Source of the DNA: Streptomyces sp. NBC_00443
GTDB lineage: Bacteria > Actinomycetota > Actinomycetes > Streptomycetales > Streptomycetaceae
Direction of reading: 5' to 3'
Assembly: GCF_036014175.1 (NCBI RefSeq)
Contig: NZ_CP107917.1
Coordinates: 3,224,001-3,288,000, forward strand
Length of the DNA stretch: 64,000 nucleotides
The notes below the pieces were generated by a model that was not told the origin of the DNA, did no database searches, and saw only the letters and a program-made list of their open reading frames with translations. A program made the translations under genes and the position numbers. Of the stretch, positions 26,271-35,862 are shown piece after piece; the first letter of the stretch is position 1; every line of letters begins with the position of its first letter.

Positions 26271-28979
26271 TCAGAACAGGCTCAGCAACGCCTCCGCCGG
26301 ATCCGTGAGGCCGTTCTCGCCGTCCGGCAGGGGGAGTTCGAACCACACCGTCTTGCCGCGCGGTGTCCGGCGGGAGCCCCAGGCGGCGCTGAGGAGGCCG
26401 ACCAGCTGGAGGCCCCGGCCGCCCTCGTCGGTGTCGCGGGCGCGGCGGCGCCGGGGTTGGACCAGGCCGGAGTCCCAGACCTCGCAGACCAGGGTGCGGT
26501 CGAGGAGGAGGCGGAGCCGGATCTCGCCCTCGCCGTAGCGCAGGGCGTTGGTGACCAGTTCGCTGACCAGGAGTTCCGTCGTGTCGACCAGGGGTTCCAG
26601 GTCCCACGACTGGAGTTGGCCGCGGGCGTACTCGCGGGCGCGGCCCACGCTGCGCGGCTCGCGTGGCAGGGTCCAGTCGCCGACCGAGTCGGCCGGCAGC
26701 CCCTGGACACGTGCCATCAGCAGCGCGATGTCGTCCTCGCCGTGGTGGGTGTCGAGGGTGTTGAGGACGTGGTCGCAGACGTCCTCCAGCGGGCGCGAGG
26801 GGTCCGTGAGCGCGCCCACGAAGGCCTGGAGGCCCTCGTCCAGAGGGTGGTCGCGGGACTCCACGAGTCCATCCGTGTAGAGCGCCAGCAGCGCGCCCTC
26901 AGGCAGCTCGACCTCCACCTCCTCGAACGGCTCCCCGCCCACACCGAGCGGCATTCCCGGCGGCACGTCCAGCATCAGCGCGTCCTCGCCCGGCTCGACG
27001 AGGACCGGCGGCAGATGGCCGGCGTTGGCGAAGGTGCAGCGGCGCGTGACGGAGTCGTAGACCGCGTAGACGCAGGTCGCCAGGTACACCTCGGACAGGT
27101 CCGCCTCCCGGGGGCGGCGGGCCGCTCGGGTGGCCTGCTGGACGCCGCCGGGCGCTCCGAGGCCGCGCGCGATCTCGTCCAGCGCCGAGAGCACCTCGGC
27201 CGGTTCGAGATCCAGCAACGCCAGCGTCCGTACGGCGGAGCGCAGTTCACCCATCGCGACGGCGGCACGCAGCCCGCGGCCCATCACGTCACCCACGACC
27301 AACGCCGTGCGGTGCCCGGGGAGTTCGATGACGTCGAACCAGTCGCCGCCCACCTCGCTGGGCCGGTCGGCGGACGAGTTGCCCGGCAGGTAACGGCACG
27401 CGATGTCCAGGCCGGAGGCGACCGGGTCGCCGGGCGGGAGCAGGGACCGCTGCAGTATCAGCGCCCGCTCGTGCTCGCGCCGGTAAAGGCGTGCGTTGTC
27501 GATGCACACGGCAGCACGCGCGGCCAGCTCGACCGCCAGATCGCGGTCCCGGTCGCCGAACGGCTCACTGCCCTTCGTACGGGCGAACTGCGCCAGTCCT
27601 ACGACCGTGTCGTGAGCGACCATCGGCACCGCGAGCGTGGACTGCACGAGGCCGCCCTCCTCACCGGGCACGTACTGCGGCCGGGCGGTGCGCAGGGCGT
27701 CCGCGCAGGGCGAGTTGAAGGGGTAGTGGTGGACGGCGCCGAGCGCGACGGGGGTGCCGCCACCGACGAAGGGCGCGTCGGAGACCGCGCTGGCGAAGGC
27801 GACCCGGCGCAGCTCCGCGCTGCCGTCGGCGAGGCCGGGCGGGGTCTCGTCGCCGGCCAGCAGCCCCTGGTAGAGGTCGACCGTGGCCAGGTCGCAGAAG
27901 CCGGGGACCACGACGTCGAGGAGTTCGCGGGCCGTCGTCTCCAGGTCGAGGGAGTTGCCTATGCGGGCACCGGCCTCGTTCAGAAGGGCCAGATTCCGCC
28001 GGGCGGCGGCGGCCTCGCGGGCGGCGGCGCGGCGGGCGGTGATGTCGGTTCCGAGCCAGGCGATGCCAATGGGGCGCCCGCTGCCGCTGCGCACGCGGTA
28101 GAGGTTGACGGACCAGTGGCGGCGCTCGTCGGATCCGGGCAGAAAGCCGGTGACGTGCATGTCCGTGATGGAGTCGCCGCTCTCCAGGACACGGCGCAGG
28201 GTCGCCGAGACGCGCTCGGCCTCGGGGCGCGGCAGATAGTCGTGGACGCCTTTGCCGCGGTGGTCGTCGGGCGTGCCGCCGAACAGGGAGGCGAACCGGT
28301 GGTTGGCGCGGCGCACCCGCAGGTCGGGGTCGATCAGCAGGAAGCCGAACGGAGATTGACCGAATATCGCCTGCGAGGCTGCGAGGTCGGTCTCCATCCG
28401 ACGCAGGGTGCGGACGTCGACGACGATGCAGACGGCGGCCTTCTCACCGTCCTCGGTCCGCGTCGGCATGACGTACACCTCGGCGAGGCCGTCCTGACCG
28501 GGGAGGTCCTCGGCGTCCTGCGGCATCCGGAAGGGGACCACACCGGTCCACTCCCGTCCGTCCAGGATCTCGGCCATCTTGCGCTGGCCCTGCTCGCGCA
28601 GGTCGGGGTCGATGAACGCCTCGATGGGATCCATGCCGACGGCCCGCTCGGCCGGTATGCCGAAGAGCTGCTCGGCGCGCAGGCTCCACTGGTCGACCAG
28701 GCCGTCGGGGCCGATGGAGAAGGACGCGACCTTGATGTAGTCGTAGATCGAGCCGGGCGGGCTGCTCTGCCAGACGGGGTCGCCGGGGCGGGCCTCGTCG
28801 GAGGCGAACGTGTCGCGGGATGCCTGTGTGTCCTGCGAGGCTTGCGAGCGCTGTGTGTCTCGGGAGACGCCTGTCATGTGGGAGGCCCGTGTGTCGTGGG
28901 CCCCCTCTCCCGCGGCCTTCGCCCTCGCCCCGTCCGACGGGTCGTCGGACCCCGAGGCCCTCGCTGGTATCTCGCTCAC
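26271..28979 (-). CDS. PAS-PAS-GAF-SpoIIE phosphatase with C-terminal ATPase (anti-sigma kinase-like) domain
   Basis: The 902-residue protein has, in order, a PAS domain (about 85-200, IYDYIKVASFSIGPDGLV), a second PAS (about 205-330), a GAF domain (about 345-510), a PP2C/SpoIIE phosphatase (about 530-750, VGGDWFDVIELPG and VGDVMGRGLRAA) and an HATPase_c domain (ELLVSELVTNALRYGEG, DEGGRGLQLV). Such proteins dephosphorylate anti-anti-sigma factors in response to small signals, and the ATPase domain can bind sigma or anti-anti-sigma partners. GTG 28979 with GGAGGGG upstream was chosen. No cognate sigma factor is adjacent; one HATPase protein follows at 29241. Confidence 0.88.
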   Translation of the reverse strand: MSEIPARASGSDDPSDGARAKAAGEGAHDTRASHMTGVSRDTQRSQASQDTQASRDTFASDEARPGDPVWQSSPPGSIYDYIKVASFSIGPDGLVDQWSLRAEQLFGIPAERAVGMDPIEAFIDPDLREQGQRKMAEILDGREWTGVVPFRMPQDAEDLPGQDGLAEVYVMPTRTEDGEKAAVCIVVDVRTLRRMETDLAASQAIFGQSPFGFLLIDPDLRVRRANHRFASLFGGTPDDHRGKGVHDYLPRPEAERVSATLRRVLESGDSITDMHVTGFLPGSDERRHWSVNLYRVRSGSGRPIGIAWLGTDITARRAAAREAAAARRNLALLNEAGARIGNSLDLETTARELLDVVVPGFCDLATVDLYQGLLAGDETPPGLADGSAELRRVAFASAVSDAPFVGGGTPVALGAVHHYPFNSPCADALRTARPQYVPGEEGGLVQSTLAVPMVAHDTVVGLAQFARTKGSEPFGDRDRDLAVELAARAAVCIDNARLYRREHERALILQRSLLPPGDPVASGLDIACRYLPGNSSADRPSEVGGDWFDVIELPGHRTALVVGDVMGRGLRAAVAMGELRSAVRTLALLDLEPAEVLSALDEIARGLGAPGGVQQATRAARRPREADLSEVYLATCVYAVYDSVTRRCTFANAGHLPPVLVEPGEDALMLDVPPGMPLGVGGEPFEEVEVELPEGALLALYTDGLVESRDHPLDEGLQAFVGALTDPSRPLEDVCDHVLNTLDTHHGEDDIALLMARVQGLPADSVGDWTLPREPRSVGRAREYARGQLQSWDLEPLVDTTELLVSELVTNALRYGEGEIRLRLLLDRTLVCEVWDSGLVQPRRRRARDTDEGGRGLQLVGLLSAAWGSRRTPRGKTVWFELPLPDGENGLTDPAEALLSLF

Positions 28980-29240
28980 GCGAACCGTCCCCTCCAGCTC
29001 ACCGCGCCCGGCACCGGTCACCGGGTGGCGGCTGCCCGCAGTATCCAGCACTACGGCCCCGCACAACACGGTGTTCACGATCACAGCACGTTCCCGATGG
29101 TTTTCGGTCCCGGCAGCGGAAACACTTCCAGTCTTCTAACCAGCGGACACGCAGTCGAATCACGTATCGCGACAACTGCCACTGGCCTGAACCATTCGTT
29201 CGATACGGCAGGGGTGCACGTACCCGAGCCAGCCGGGGCG

Positions 29241-29672
29241 TCACTGCGGCACTGCGAGCTCGAACCACACCGTCTTGCCCGTGTTTCGTCCGGGTCGGGT
29301 TCCCCATCGGCGCGAGGAGTGCGCCACGAGCTGAAGTCCGCGGCCGCTCTCGTCCTCGAGCTCGGCGACCCGTTCGCGGGGCGGGTCCGGAAGGGGGTCG
29401 GAGACCTCGACCCTGAGCATGCCGTCGAGACCGACGGGGCGCACCAGGCGTACACCGATGGGGCCGGTGGCGTGCCGCAGGGAATTGGTGACCAGCTCCC
29501 TGACCAGCAGCGACGTCACGTCGGCGAGGCTGTCCAGGTCCCACTCGCGCAGTCGGCCGCGGACGGCGGCGCGGGCCGCGCGGACGGCACCCGCCTCCGC
29601 GGGGAAGGTCCACTCGGCGCAGTCGCCATCGGAGTCGATCACGCCGATCACTTCCCAGGCCAGCAAGCTCAC
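29241..29672 (-). CDS. RsbW-like ATP-binding anti-sigma regulatory protein
   Basis: The 143-residue protein is a stand-alone HATPase_c domain with LLVRELVTNSLRHA (N box), VEVSDPLPDPP (G1 box) and ESGRGLQLVAHSS (G2 box), the pattern of anti-sigma kinases used in Streptomyces partner-switching networks. Its closest visible relative is the C-terminal domain of the phosphatase encoded just downstream, with which it shares GKTVWFEL. The start GTG 29672 is taken from family length. Confidence 0.87.
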   Translation of the reverse strand: MSLLAWEVIGVIDSDGDCAEWTFPAEAGAVRAARAAVRGRLREWDLDSLADVTSLLVRELVTNSLRHATGPIGVRLVRPVGLDGMLRVEVSDPLPDPPRERVAELEDESGRGLQLVAHSSRRWGTRPGRNTGKTVWFELAVPQ

Positions 29673-29792
29673 CCATGTCCGGTTTCATAGGTTTGATTGG
29701 CACATACCCGATATCCACAGGGCAGTACCGTTCGAGCGGGTAGACCATCGGGGGTTCTCAACGCCGCTCAACGCCGGTCGCCATCCGGCCTG

Positions 29793-30197
29793 TCAACCTG
29801 TCAGGTCCAGCCGTCCCGCGACCTCCCGGACCGCCGCCACGTCCTGGTCCAGCCAGTCCACGTCCCAGAGTTCCCCGGCACCCAGCCAGCGCAGCGCGTC
29901 ATGGTCCTCGAGGGGCTCGGGGTTCCCGGAACCGGGGAGCAGGCGGGCGGTCCACACATGCAGGACGTAGGGGGGTTTCAGAGGCCATGCTCCCGGCACC
30001 CGCTCGACCACCTCGGCGGCCACGCCGAGTTCCTCCCGCAGCTCGCGCACGAGCGCCGCCTCGGGCGCCTCGCCGGGCTCGACCTTGCCGCCGGGCAACT
30101 CCCAGCGCCCGGCCAGTTCCTCGGGGGCACTGCGGCGCGCGGCGAGCAGCCGGCCCGCCTCCACCAACGCGGCGCCGACCACGATCCGTTCCGTCAT
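29793..30197 (-). CDS. Nudix hydrolase (MutT-like)
   Basis: The 134-residue protein contains a full Nudix box, GGKVEPGEAPEAALVRELREELGV, of the form GX5EX7REUXEEXGU (split here only by its variable residues). WELPGGKVEPG precedes it and the C-terminal ALRWLGAGEL resembles MutT. It probably removes oxidised or damaged nucleoside triphosphates, but substrate choice is not readable. Start ATG 30197. Confidence 0.9.
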   Translation of the reverse strand: MTERIVVGAALVEAGRLLAARRSAPEELAGRWELPGGKVEPGEAPEAALVRELREELGVAAEVVERVPGAWPLKPPYVLHVWTARLLPGSGNPEPLEDHDALRWLGAGELWDVDWLDQDVAAVREVAGRLDLTG

Positions 30198-30228
30198 GCG
30201 CCGGAGCCTACGGGAGCGCAGAAGCAGT

Positions 30229-30420
30229 TCAGTGGTCCGCGCTGTCGCCGTTCTGAGCGATGCGCTCGACCCAGTACAGCTGCTTGTGCCCCCGGCTGTC
30301 GAGGCTGTCCGCGATCTTCTGGGCTTCCGCCCGCGTCGCGTACCGGCCCACGCGGTAGCGATTGCCGTTGTCGTCCTGCCGGACCACGAGCCAAGGAAGA
30401 GTGATCGTGCTGTCGTTCAT
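30229..30420 (-). CDS. Small SPOR-like protein
   Basis: The 63-residue protein (MNDSTITLPWLVVRQDDNG) has the alternating strand-helix-strand of SPOR-like domains, with RYRVGRYATRAEAQKIADSL in the middle and LYWVERI at the end. Streptomyces genomes carry this as a stand-alone small cytoplasmic protein. ATG 30420 follows a GGAAGGAG site. Peptidoglycan binding is suggested by the fold alone and has not been shown for such short members. Confidence 0.75.
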   Translation of the reverse strand: MNDSTITLPWLVVRQDDNGNRYRVGRYATRAEAQKIADSLDSRGHKQLYWVERIAQNGDSADH

Positions 30421-30810
30421 CGCGCTCCACTGCTCCTTCCCGCCCACGACCGCCCGAGTCCCTCGCCCAGCCTTCGGCCGGGGGGACCCCCATCTCGCTT
30501 CGCTCGCGGCCTGTGCCGTGCCCCGCCCGCCAAGGAAACCGCAATCCGCATATGCCCGAGCCTACGCCTAACCTTTACGCAGCGAATACGACTTTTCACA
30601 AAGAGGTACGCAACCAGCCAAGTCGCAGGGGGCGCACGGCATCGAATGCGCCGTGCGGAGACGTCGATGCATCCGGTCGCGGGCATGGTGCACACGCCTA
30701 CGACGACCTGCGAAAACGGCCAGATTGCAACGGCGGATGAAGGGGCGGGAGTTGAGGCTTTGCCGGGGGCAACTGCCGTGGAGGTGTGCGCTACTTCACG
30801 AACATGTGCG
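30421..30810. other. Non-coding gap with repeat-like and AT-rich parts
   Basis: No gene is supported over about 390 bases. At 30465-30540 there is G/C-rich sequence resembling the degenerate repeats common between Streptomyces genes. A more AT-rich stretch at 30560-30620 could carry a promoter. At 30786-30819 the unit TGTGCGCTACTTCAC occurs twice, the second copy overlapping the end of the GntR gene. Confidence 0.45.
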
Positions 30811-31563
30811 CTACTTCACCGGAAGGTGATAGGCGACACGGTAGCGGTCCGCCGGAATGACCACGTCCGCCGTCTCCACCGGACGGCCGGACGCGTAGTA
30901 AGTGCGCTGGATGACCACGACGACATGACCGGGGACGCCGCCCAGCGTCAGCAGCTCCTCCGCGAGGCCGGGGCGGGCGCCCACTTCCTCCGTCACGTTG
31001 TCCACGACGACGTCGATGGCCGCCATGCGCTCGACGACGCCCATGCCGCCGAGCGGGCCCTCCTCGGGCAGCATCACGGGCGTACGGCCGGTGACGGCGA
31101 GCGGTTCCCAGGAGGTGGAGAGCATCATCGCCTCGCCGGCGTCCCGGAAGAGGTACCTCGTGCACATCACACGGTCGCCCGGGCGGAGGCCGAGCCGCTC
31201 GGCGACGGCGACGCTGGCCTCGGCCTGTGCGCTGCTGGACTCCCAGGTGCCGCGCGTCTCTCCGTCGGCCTGCTCCTGACGGAAGGGTGTGGCGCCGGCC
31301 GACGGGCGGAAGCCGGAGCGGGAGATCCGGCGGGGCACGGGGCGCTCACGGACGTACGTCCCGGAACCGGAGCGGCCCTCGACCAGCCCCTCTGCCATCA
31401 GCACCTTGCGCGCCTCGAGGGCGACGGTGTCCGAGACGCCGTACTCCTCGCGGATCCGGGCCTGGGACGGGAGCCGGGTGTGCGGTGGCAGCGAACCGTC
31501 GACGATCTTCTTGCGGAGATCGCCCGCGACGCGCAGGTACGCCGGCTGCTCACCGAAAGTCAC
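30811..31563 (-). CDS. GntR-family transcriptional regulator (HutC/UTRA subfamily)
   Basis: The 250-residue regulator has an N-terminal winged helix (LRKKIVDGSLPPHTRLPSQ, then IREEYGVSDTVALEARKVL and SGTYVRE) and a C-terminal UTRA ligand domain (PGDRVMCTRYLF, VVIQRTYYASGRPVETADVV). UTRA domains bind small effectors such as sugars or amino acid derivatives; the effector is unknown here. The start is GTG 31563. The upstream gap contains GTTGTACAGAC and GTTGTCCTGTGCAAG, candidate operator halves. Confidence 0.88.
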   Translation of the reverse strand: MTFGEQPAYLRVAGDLRKKIVDGSLPPHTRLPSQARIREEYGVSDTVALEARKVLMAEGLVEGRSGSGTYVRERPVPRRISRSGFRPSAGATPFRQEQADGETRGTWESSSAQAEASVAVAERLGLRPGDRVMCTRYLFRDAGEAMMLSTSWEPLAVTGRTPVMLPEEGPLGGMGVVERMAAIDVVVDNVTEEVGARPGLAEELLTLGGVPGHVVVVIQRTYYASGRPVETADVVIPADRYRVAYHLPVK

Positions 31564-31709
31564 TGGCCGCTCCCATCAGGTTGTACAGACAGCAACAGCG
31601 TGGCAACCGTGGGTTGTCCTGTGCAAGCAAAGGCCAGAGAATCACTCGATGTGATGACTTGTGCGGGGGAGGGCTTTACCCAGGCACTTTCTTTCCGTAT
31701 AGGGCGCTC

Positions 31710-32912
31710 TCACACATCGAGGCCGCCCCCACTTCCACCCTCGCCGCCGCTGTCGGAATCGTCCTCGTACGTCGGCACGGTCGTGTCCAGGCCCAGAACT
31801 TTGCGCGCGGTGACGGTCGCGGGGCCGTCGACATAGCCGTATGCCTTCTCGTAGTGCGCGTAGAACGTGTCCGCGTCTTCGGCCGCAGCGGCCTTGGCCC
31901 ACTCCTTGCGGGAATCCTCCATGTCCGCGAGGAACTCGGTGATGGACCCCTTGGCGTCCTCCGGCCAGGGCTGTGTGCGCAGATTCTCGGTCTCCTCGCC
32001 GAGGACGCGGTGGACGTCCTTCGCCCAGGCCCGGTTCGCCTTCAGGTCGTCCTCGGGGTAGGCCTCGGGCTCCTCGTAGAGGACGTTGTCGATGTGGTTG
32101 GACGCCGACAGGAACCTCACCTGGTACCCGTCGAGGGTCATGTAGTCGCGGCGCAGCGACTCGGCCAGGGGCTTGCCGTCCGTGCTGCCGAACATGCAGG
32201 TGATCGCGCGGTCTCCGAAGCGCCAGCCCTGCCGGGTCGGCACGAGGTAGTACACGTCCACGCCGTCCGGGACGGCCCAGGCGTCCAGGGCGTAGAGACC
32301 CGCTTGCTCGTAGCACTTGTCGTCCGCGACCTCCGCGAGCTCGTCGTCGCCGGGGAAGGAGCCGTCCGGCACCTTCACGACGGCCACGACCTCGGCGTCG
32401 TGCCGACCGGTGCAGGGCACCTCGTCGACGTCGTAGGTCTCGCCCTCCAGGCTGCCGGTCGAGGAGTTGAAGCAGTCGCCCGTGGCGAGCGCGAAAGCGG
32501 TGCCCTCGCCGCTCGCGGCGCCCTTGAAGCCGTCCCAGAAGTCGGAGGCGGCGCCCGTGGACAGCAGCAGCGACCACAGCGCGAGCCCGACGGTGGACAG
32601 CACGGACCCGGCGACCGCCATGCCCGTGCCGCGCTCGCCCCTCTTCCTGATCTGCACCAGCGCGACCAGCCCCAGCGCCAGACCCACGGCCGGCAGGAAG
32701 CAGAGGATGCCGAGGACGAGGGCGCCGATGGCCATGCCGTTGACGGGCACGGAGCGGCCGTAGGCGCCGTAGGGGTGGTACGGGTACGGCCCCTGGGCGG
32801 CGGGTGCGCCGTAGGGGTACGGCGACGGGTACTGGCCCTGCGCGTACGGCCCTTGGGGCTGCCCCGGGGACCCCTGCGGCTGGTGGGGTCCGGGAGGCGG
32901 AGGTATGGACAC
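31710..32912 (-). CDS. DUF4190-type membrane protein with septum-formation-like C-terminal domain
   Basis: The 400-residue protein starts at GTG 32912 after an AGGAG site. It has a Pro/Gln/Gly/Tyr-rich cytoplasmic head (residues 1-60), two membrane helices (GMAIGALVLGILCFLPAVGL and VAGSVLSTVGLALWSLL) as in DUF4190 proteins, and a large outer region with two cysteine-containing segments (ATGDCFNSS and VPCTGRHDAEVVA) typical of septum-formation-like domains. The C-terminal third is helical and charged, ending in a glycine/serine tail. Function unknown; probably an envelope protein. Confidence 0.75.
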   Translation of the reverse strand: MSIPPPPGPHQPQGSPGQPQGPYAQGQYPSPYPYGAPAAQGPYPYHPYGAYGRSVPVNGMAIGALVLGILCFLPAVGLALGLVALVQIRKRGERGTGMAVAGSVLSTVGLALWSLLLSTGAASDFWDGFKGAASGEGTAFALATGDCFNSSTGSLEGETYDVDEVPCTGRHDAEVVAVVKVPDGSFPGDDELAEVADDKCYEQAGLYALDAWAVPDGVDVYYLVPTRQGWRFGDRAITCMFGSTDGKPLAESLRRDYMTLDGYQVRFLSASNHIDNVLYEEPEAYPEDDLKANRAWAKDVHRVLGEETENLRTQPWPEDAKGSITEFLADMEDSRKEWAKAAAAEDADTFYAHYEKAYGYVDGPATVTARKVLGLDTTVPTYEDDSDSGGEGGSGGGLDV

Positions 32913-32999
32913 GAGTACCGTGCTCCTGCGTTCGGGCGGCGGTGCCGGGTGGTGGGAACTGGCGTACGACTGGGCGAATCGTAAGCGCGGGGTGGGGCG

Positions 33000-34028
33000 A
33001 TGGGGGACGCGGTGCGGGTCACGAATGCGACGGTCCGGGCGGTCAACGGGCAGACGGCGCGGCGGGCGTCGGCTTCCGAGGGCGGCGCGGTGTTCTCTGC
33101 TGCGGGTGTGTGGCCGCTGCTGGCCCTCCTGGCGGACGGGGCGGGCGGTCCGGCGCGGGAGGAACTGGCCGACGCGGTGGGGTTGCCGGCGGACGAGGCG
33201 GCGGGCGCGGCGCGGGAGTTGCTGGGCGCGATGGGGGCGACGCGGGGGCTGGACTCGGCGCTCGGCCTGTGGACCAAGCGGACGCTGGAGCTGCGGGAGC
33301 GGTGGGAGGCGGGGCTGCCCGCGGAGGCGCACGGGGTGCTGACGGGCAATGCGGAGGCCGACAAGACGGCGCTGGACGCGTGGGCGGTGAAGCGGACGGG
33401 TGGGTTGATCGAGCGGATGCCCGTGCGGCTGTACGACGACACCGAGATGGTGGTGGCGAGTGCGCTGGCGTTGCGGACTCGGTGGCTGATGCCGTTTCGC
33501 GAGCGGTACTGGATGCCGGAGTCCGGGCCCTGGTGCGGACGGGAACTGCAGGGTCTGAGGCGGGACAGCACGTTGCTGGACGGGTCGGTGTGGCGGACAC
33601 ACCCGAGGGGCACGTCACCGAGCTGAACGCCCGAGCCGACGGCCCTGGAGGTCCGGACCATGGCGTACGAGACACGGACCGTCCATGATCTTCTCGACCA
33701 CCACGACGTGTTCGGGCTCACGACCGCGAGAGTGCAGCGGCCACCCGGTCACTTCCCCGGAGTCAGCGGCTTTCCTCTGTACGTCGAAGCGGCCCGGCGG
33801 CCCGCGATGGCCCGGTTCGGCGCCCGCGGCTTCGAGGCGGCCGCGGTGACCGCCTTGGGCGGGGCCGGCGCCGGTGTCCCGGAGCTGCGCTGGGTGACCA
33901 CCACCGTCCAGGCCACCTACGACCGCCCCTTCGGCTTCCTCGCCCTGCACCGCCACTCACGGCTCGTCCTCGCGGCCGGCTGGGTCACGGACCCGGAGCC
34001 TTACCGCGAGGACGAGGAGGACTACTGA
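33000..34028 (+). pseudogene. Decayed serpin (serine protease inhibitor) gene
   Basis: The frame from 33000 encodes the N-terminal serpin half (VFSAAGVWPLLALLADGA to ALALRTRWLMPF). A one-base shift near 33575-33585 is needed to continue into VGVADTPEGHVTEL. About 60-70 residues expected next are missing, and the C-terminal half resumes at 33660 (HHDVFGLTTA, PGHFPGVSGFPL, AAAVTALGGAG as the hinge and reactive loop region, and RPFGFLALHRHSRLVLAAGWV). The deletion plus shift indicates a pseudogene. It is convergent with a secreted subtilase, a plausible former target. Confidence 0.7.
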
Positions 34029-34035
34029 TCCGGGA

Positions 34036-35613
34036 TCAGAACTGCAGCGCCCAGGCGTCGATCCGCCCGGTGTCGTAGTTCGCGTTGTCGCTCACGCGCA
34101 GCTTCCACGTGCCGGCCGCTGCTTCCGAGGAGGCGTTCACCGAGTACGTGGTGTTGATGTTGTCCGAACTGCCGCCCGTGCCGTACGACTTCAGCGTGTA
34201 CGCCGTGCCGTCAGGGGCGATCAGCTGGACCTGGAGGTCGCCGACGTACGTGTGGACGATGTGGACCTCGACGGCCAGGGCCGAGGGCGCGTTGCCGGAG
34301 ACGCCGGAGACCGTCAGCGGGGACTCGACCGTGGCGTTGTCGCTGATCGCGTAGTCACCGGTGTTCTCGAAGCGCGGGCCGGGCGGGGTGGTCGTACCGC
34401 CGCCGACGTACAGGAGACGGTTGGGCGAACCCGTGCCGGGGCTGGTGACGACGCCGGTCGTGGCGGCGGCCGTCAGCGCCGAGGCGACCTGGGCCGGGGT
34501 GGCCGAGGGGTTGTCGGCGAGGTGGAGCGCGCCCGCGCCCGCCACGTGCGGGCTCGCCATCGACGTACCGGAGATGGTGTTGGTCGCCGAGTCGCTGGAG
34601 TTCCAGGCCGAGGTGATGGACGAGCCGGGCGCGAACAGGTCCAGGACCGAACCGTAGTTGGAGTAGCTCGCCTTGGCGTCCGTCGAGGTCGTCGCGCCGA
34701 CCGTGATGGCTTCGGTGACGCGGGCGGGTGACCTGGTGGAGGCGTCGGTCGACTCGTTGCCGGCGGCGACGGCGAAGGTGATGCCGGAGGCGATGGCGTT
34801 GCGTACGGCCGTGTCGAGGGCGGAGTCGGCGCCGCCGCCGAGGGACATGTTGGCGACGGCCGGCTTGACGGCGTTCTGGGCGACCCAGTCGATGCCGGCG
34901 ACGACCTGGGCGGTCGTACCGGAACCGGAGTTGTTCAGCACGCGGACACCGACGACCTTGGCCTTCTTGGCGACACCGTAGGCGTTGCCCGCGACCGTGC
35001 CGGCGACGTGCGTGCCGTGGCCATGGCCGTCCTGGGCGGTGTTGTCGTTGTCGATGGCGTCGTAGCCGTAGGAGGCGCGGCCGCCGAAGTCGCCGTGCGT
35101 GATGCGGACGCCGGTGTCGATGACGTACGCGGTCACGCCCTGCCCGGCGGAGTCCGGGTAGGTGTACGAGCTGTTGAGCGGCAGGTTCTTCTGGTCGATG
35201 CGGTCCAGGCCCCAGGAGGGCGGGTTGGTCTGGGTGGCGTCGATGCTGAACGTGCGGTTCTGGACGACCGAGGCGACCGCCGGGTCGGCGGCGAGCGCCT
35301 TGGCCTCCGCCTCCGAGGCCTCGATGGCATAGCCGTTGAGGGCCTTCTTGTACGTCCGCTCGATCCCGGCGCCGTACCCCTCGACGAGGGTCCGCCCCGC
35401 CTTGGAGCCCGAGCGGGCGTGGTCCGCCCTGAGGGTCACGATGTAGCTGTCGGCTACGGCGTTGGCCGCGCCCGCGTACTGGATACGGCCCTCGGGAGCG
35501 GCCGCGGCGGGGAGTGCGGAGACGAGGCTCGCGGCGAGGGCCGCGGTGGCCGCCATGCTGAGCGCGGACAGTCTTCGCCGGGTGTCTCCGCGGGAGTTAC
35601 GCATCACTGCCAT
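34036..35613 (-). CDS. Secreted subtilisin-like serine protease (S8) with P-domain
   Basis: The 525-residue precursor starts at ATG 35613 (AGGAGG site) with a signal peptide ending near PAAAAPEG. A propeptide inhibitor domain follows (ADSYIVTLRADHA). The catalytic triad is visible as YVIDTGVR (Asp), GHGTHVAGT (His) and GTSMASPHVAG (Ser), and the oxyanion Asn in AAGNES. A C-terminal P/proprotein-convertase domain (about residues 400-525, VHIVHTYVGDLQVQL) completes it. It is an extracellular protease that self-processes. Confidence 0.95.
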   Translation of the reverse strand: MAVMRNSRGDTRRRLSALSMAATAALAASLVSALPAAAAPEGRIQYAGAANAVADSYIVTLRADHARSGSKAGRTLVEGYGAGIERTYKKALNGYAIEASEAEAKALAADPAVASVVQNRTFSIDATQTNPPSWGLDRIDQKNLPLNSSYTYPDSAGQGVTAYVIDTGVRITHGDFGGRASYGYDAIDNDNTAQDGHGHGTHVAGTVAGNAYGVAKKAKVVGVRVLNNSGSGTTAQVVAGIDWVAQNAVKPAVANMSLGGGADSALDTAVRNAIASGITFAVAAGNESTDASTRSPARVTEAITVGATTSTDAKASYSNYGSVLDLFAPGSSITSAWNSSDSATNTISGTSMASPHVAGAGALHLADNPSATPAQVASALTAAATTGVVTSPGTGSPNRLLYVGGGTTTPPGPRFENTGDYAISDNATVESPLTVSGVSGNAPSALAVEVHIVHTYVGDLQVQLIAPDGTAYTLKSYGTGGSSDNINTTYSVNASSEAAAGTWKLRVSDNANYDTGRIDAWALQF

Positions 35614-35803
35614 CTGAGGGGTCCTCCTCGATCGGTGGTGCGCTGGTGGGGGGTGCACGGGGTGCGTGGGACGTGCGAGACAGGCAGGGACATGTCAATT
35701 CCCTGCGTCGCCGCACCTGTGCGCCAGCCGAAAGATTGAGGGCTCCACAGGAATTACACAAGGGCCGTGCACAGCCAACTCGGGCCGGACGCGCCGCGGC
35801 AGG

Positions 35804-35838
35804 CGAGGACGGCCGGTCAAATGGACCGGCCGTCCTCG
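35804..35838 (-). terminator. Hairpin terminator after the SDR gene
   Basis: Perfect 15-base arms (35804-35818 and 35824-35838) with a 5-base loop lie 25 bases beyond the stop of the - strand SDR gene. No long T-run follows on the - strand, as is common for Streptomyces terminators. Confidence 0.75.
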
Positions 35839-35862
35839 AACCCTGCCCCCGGGCGAGCGCGG

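Noticed and set aside
30465..30540. Further copy of the dispersed repeat
   Set aside because: Only a loose similarity to the 29-base core was seen; too weak to list as a copy.
30791..31165. Alternative frame overlapping the GntR gene end
   Set aside because: It arises from the duplicated TGTGCGCTACTTCAC unit and carries no protein signature.
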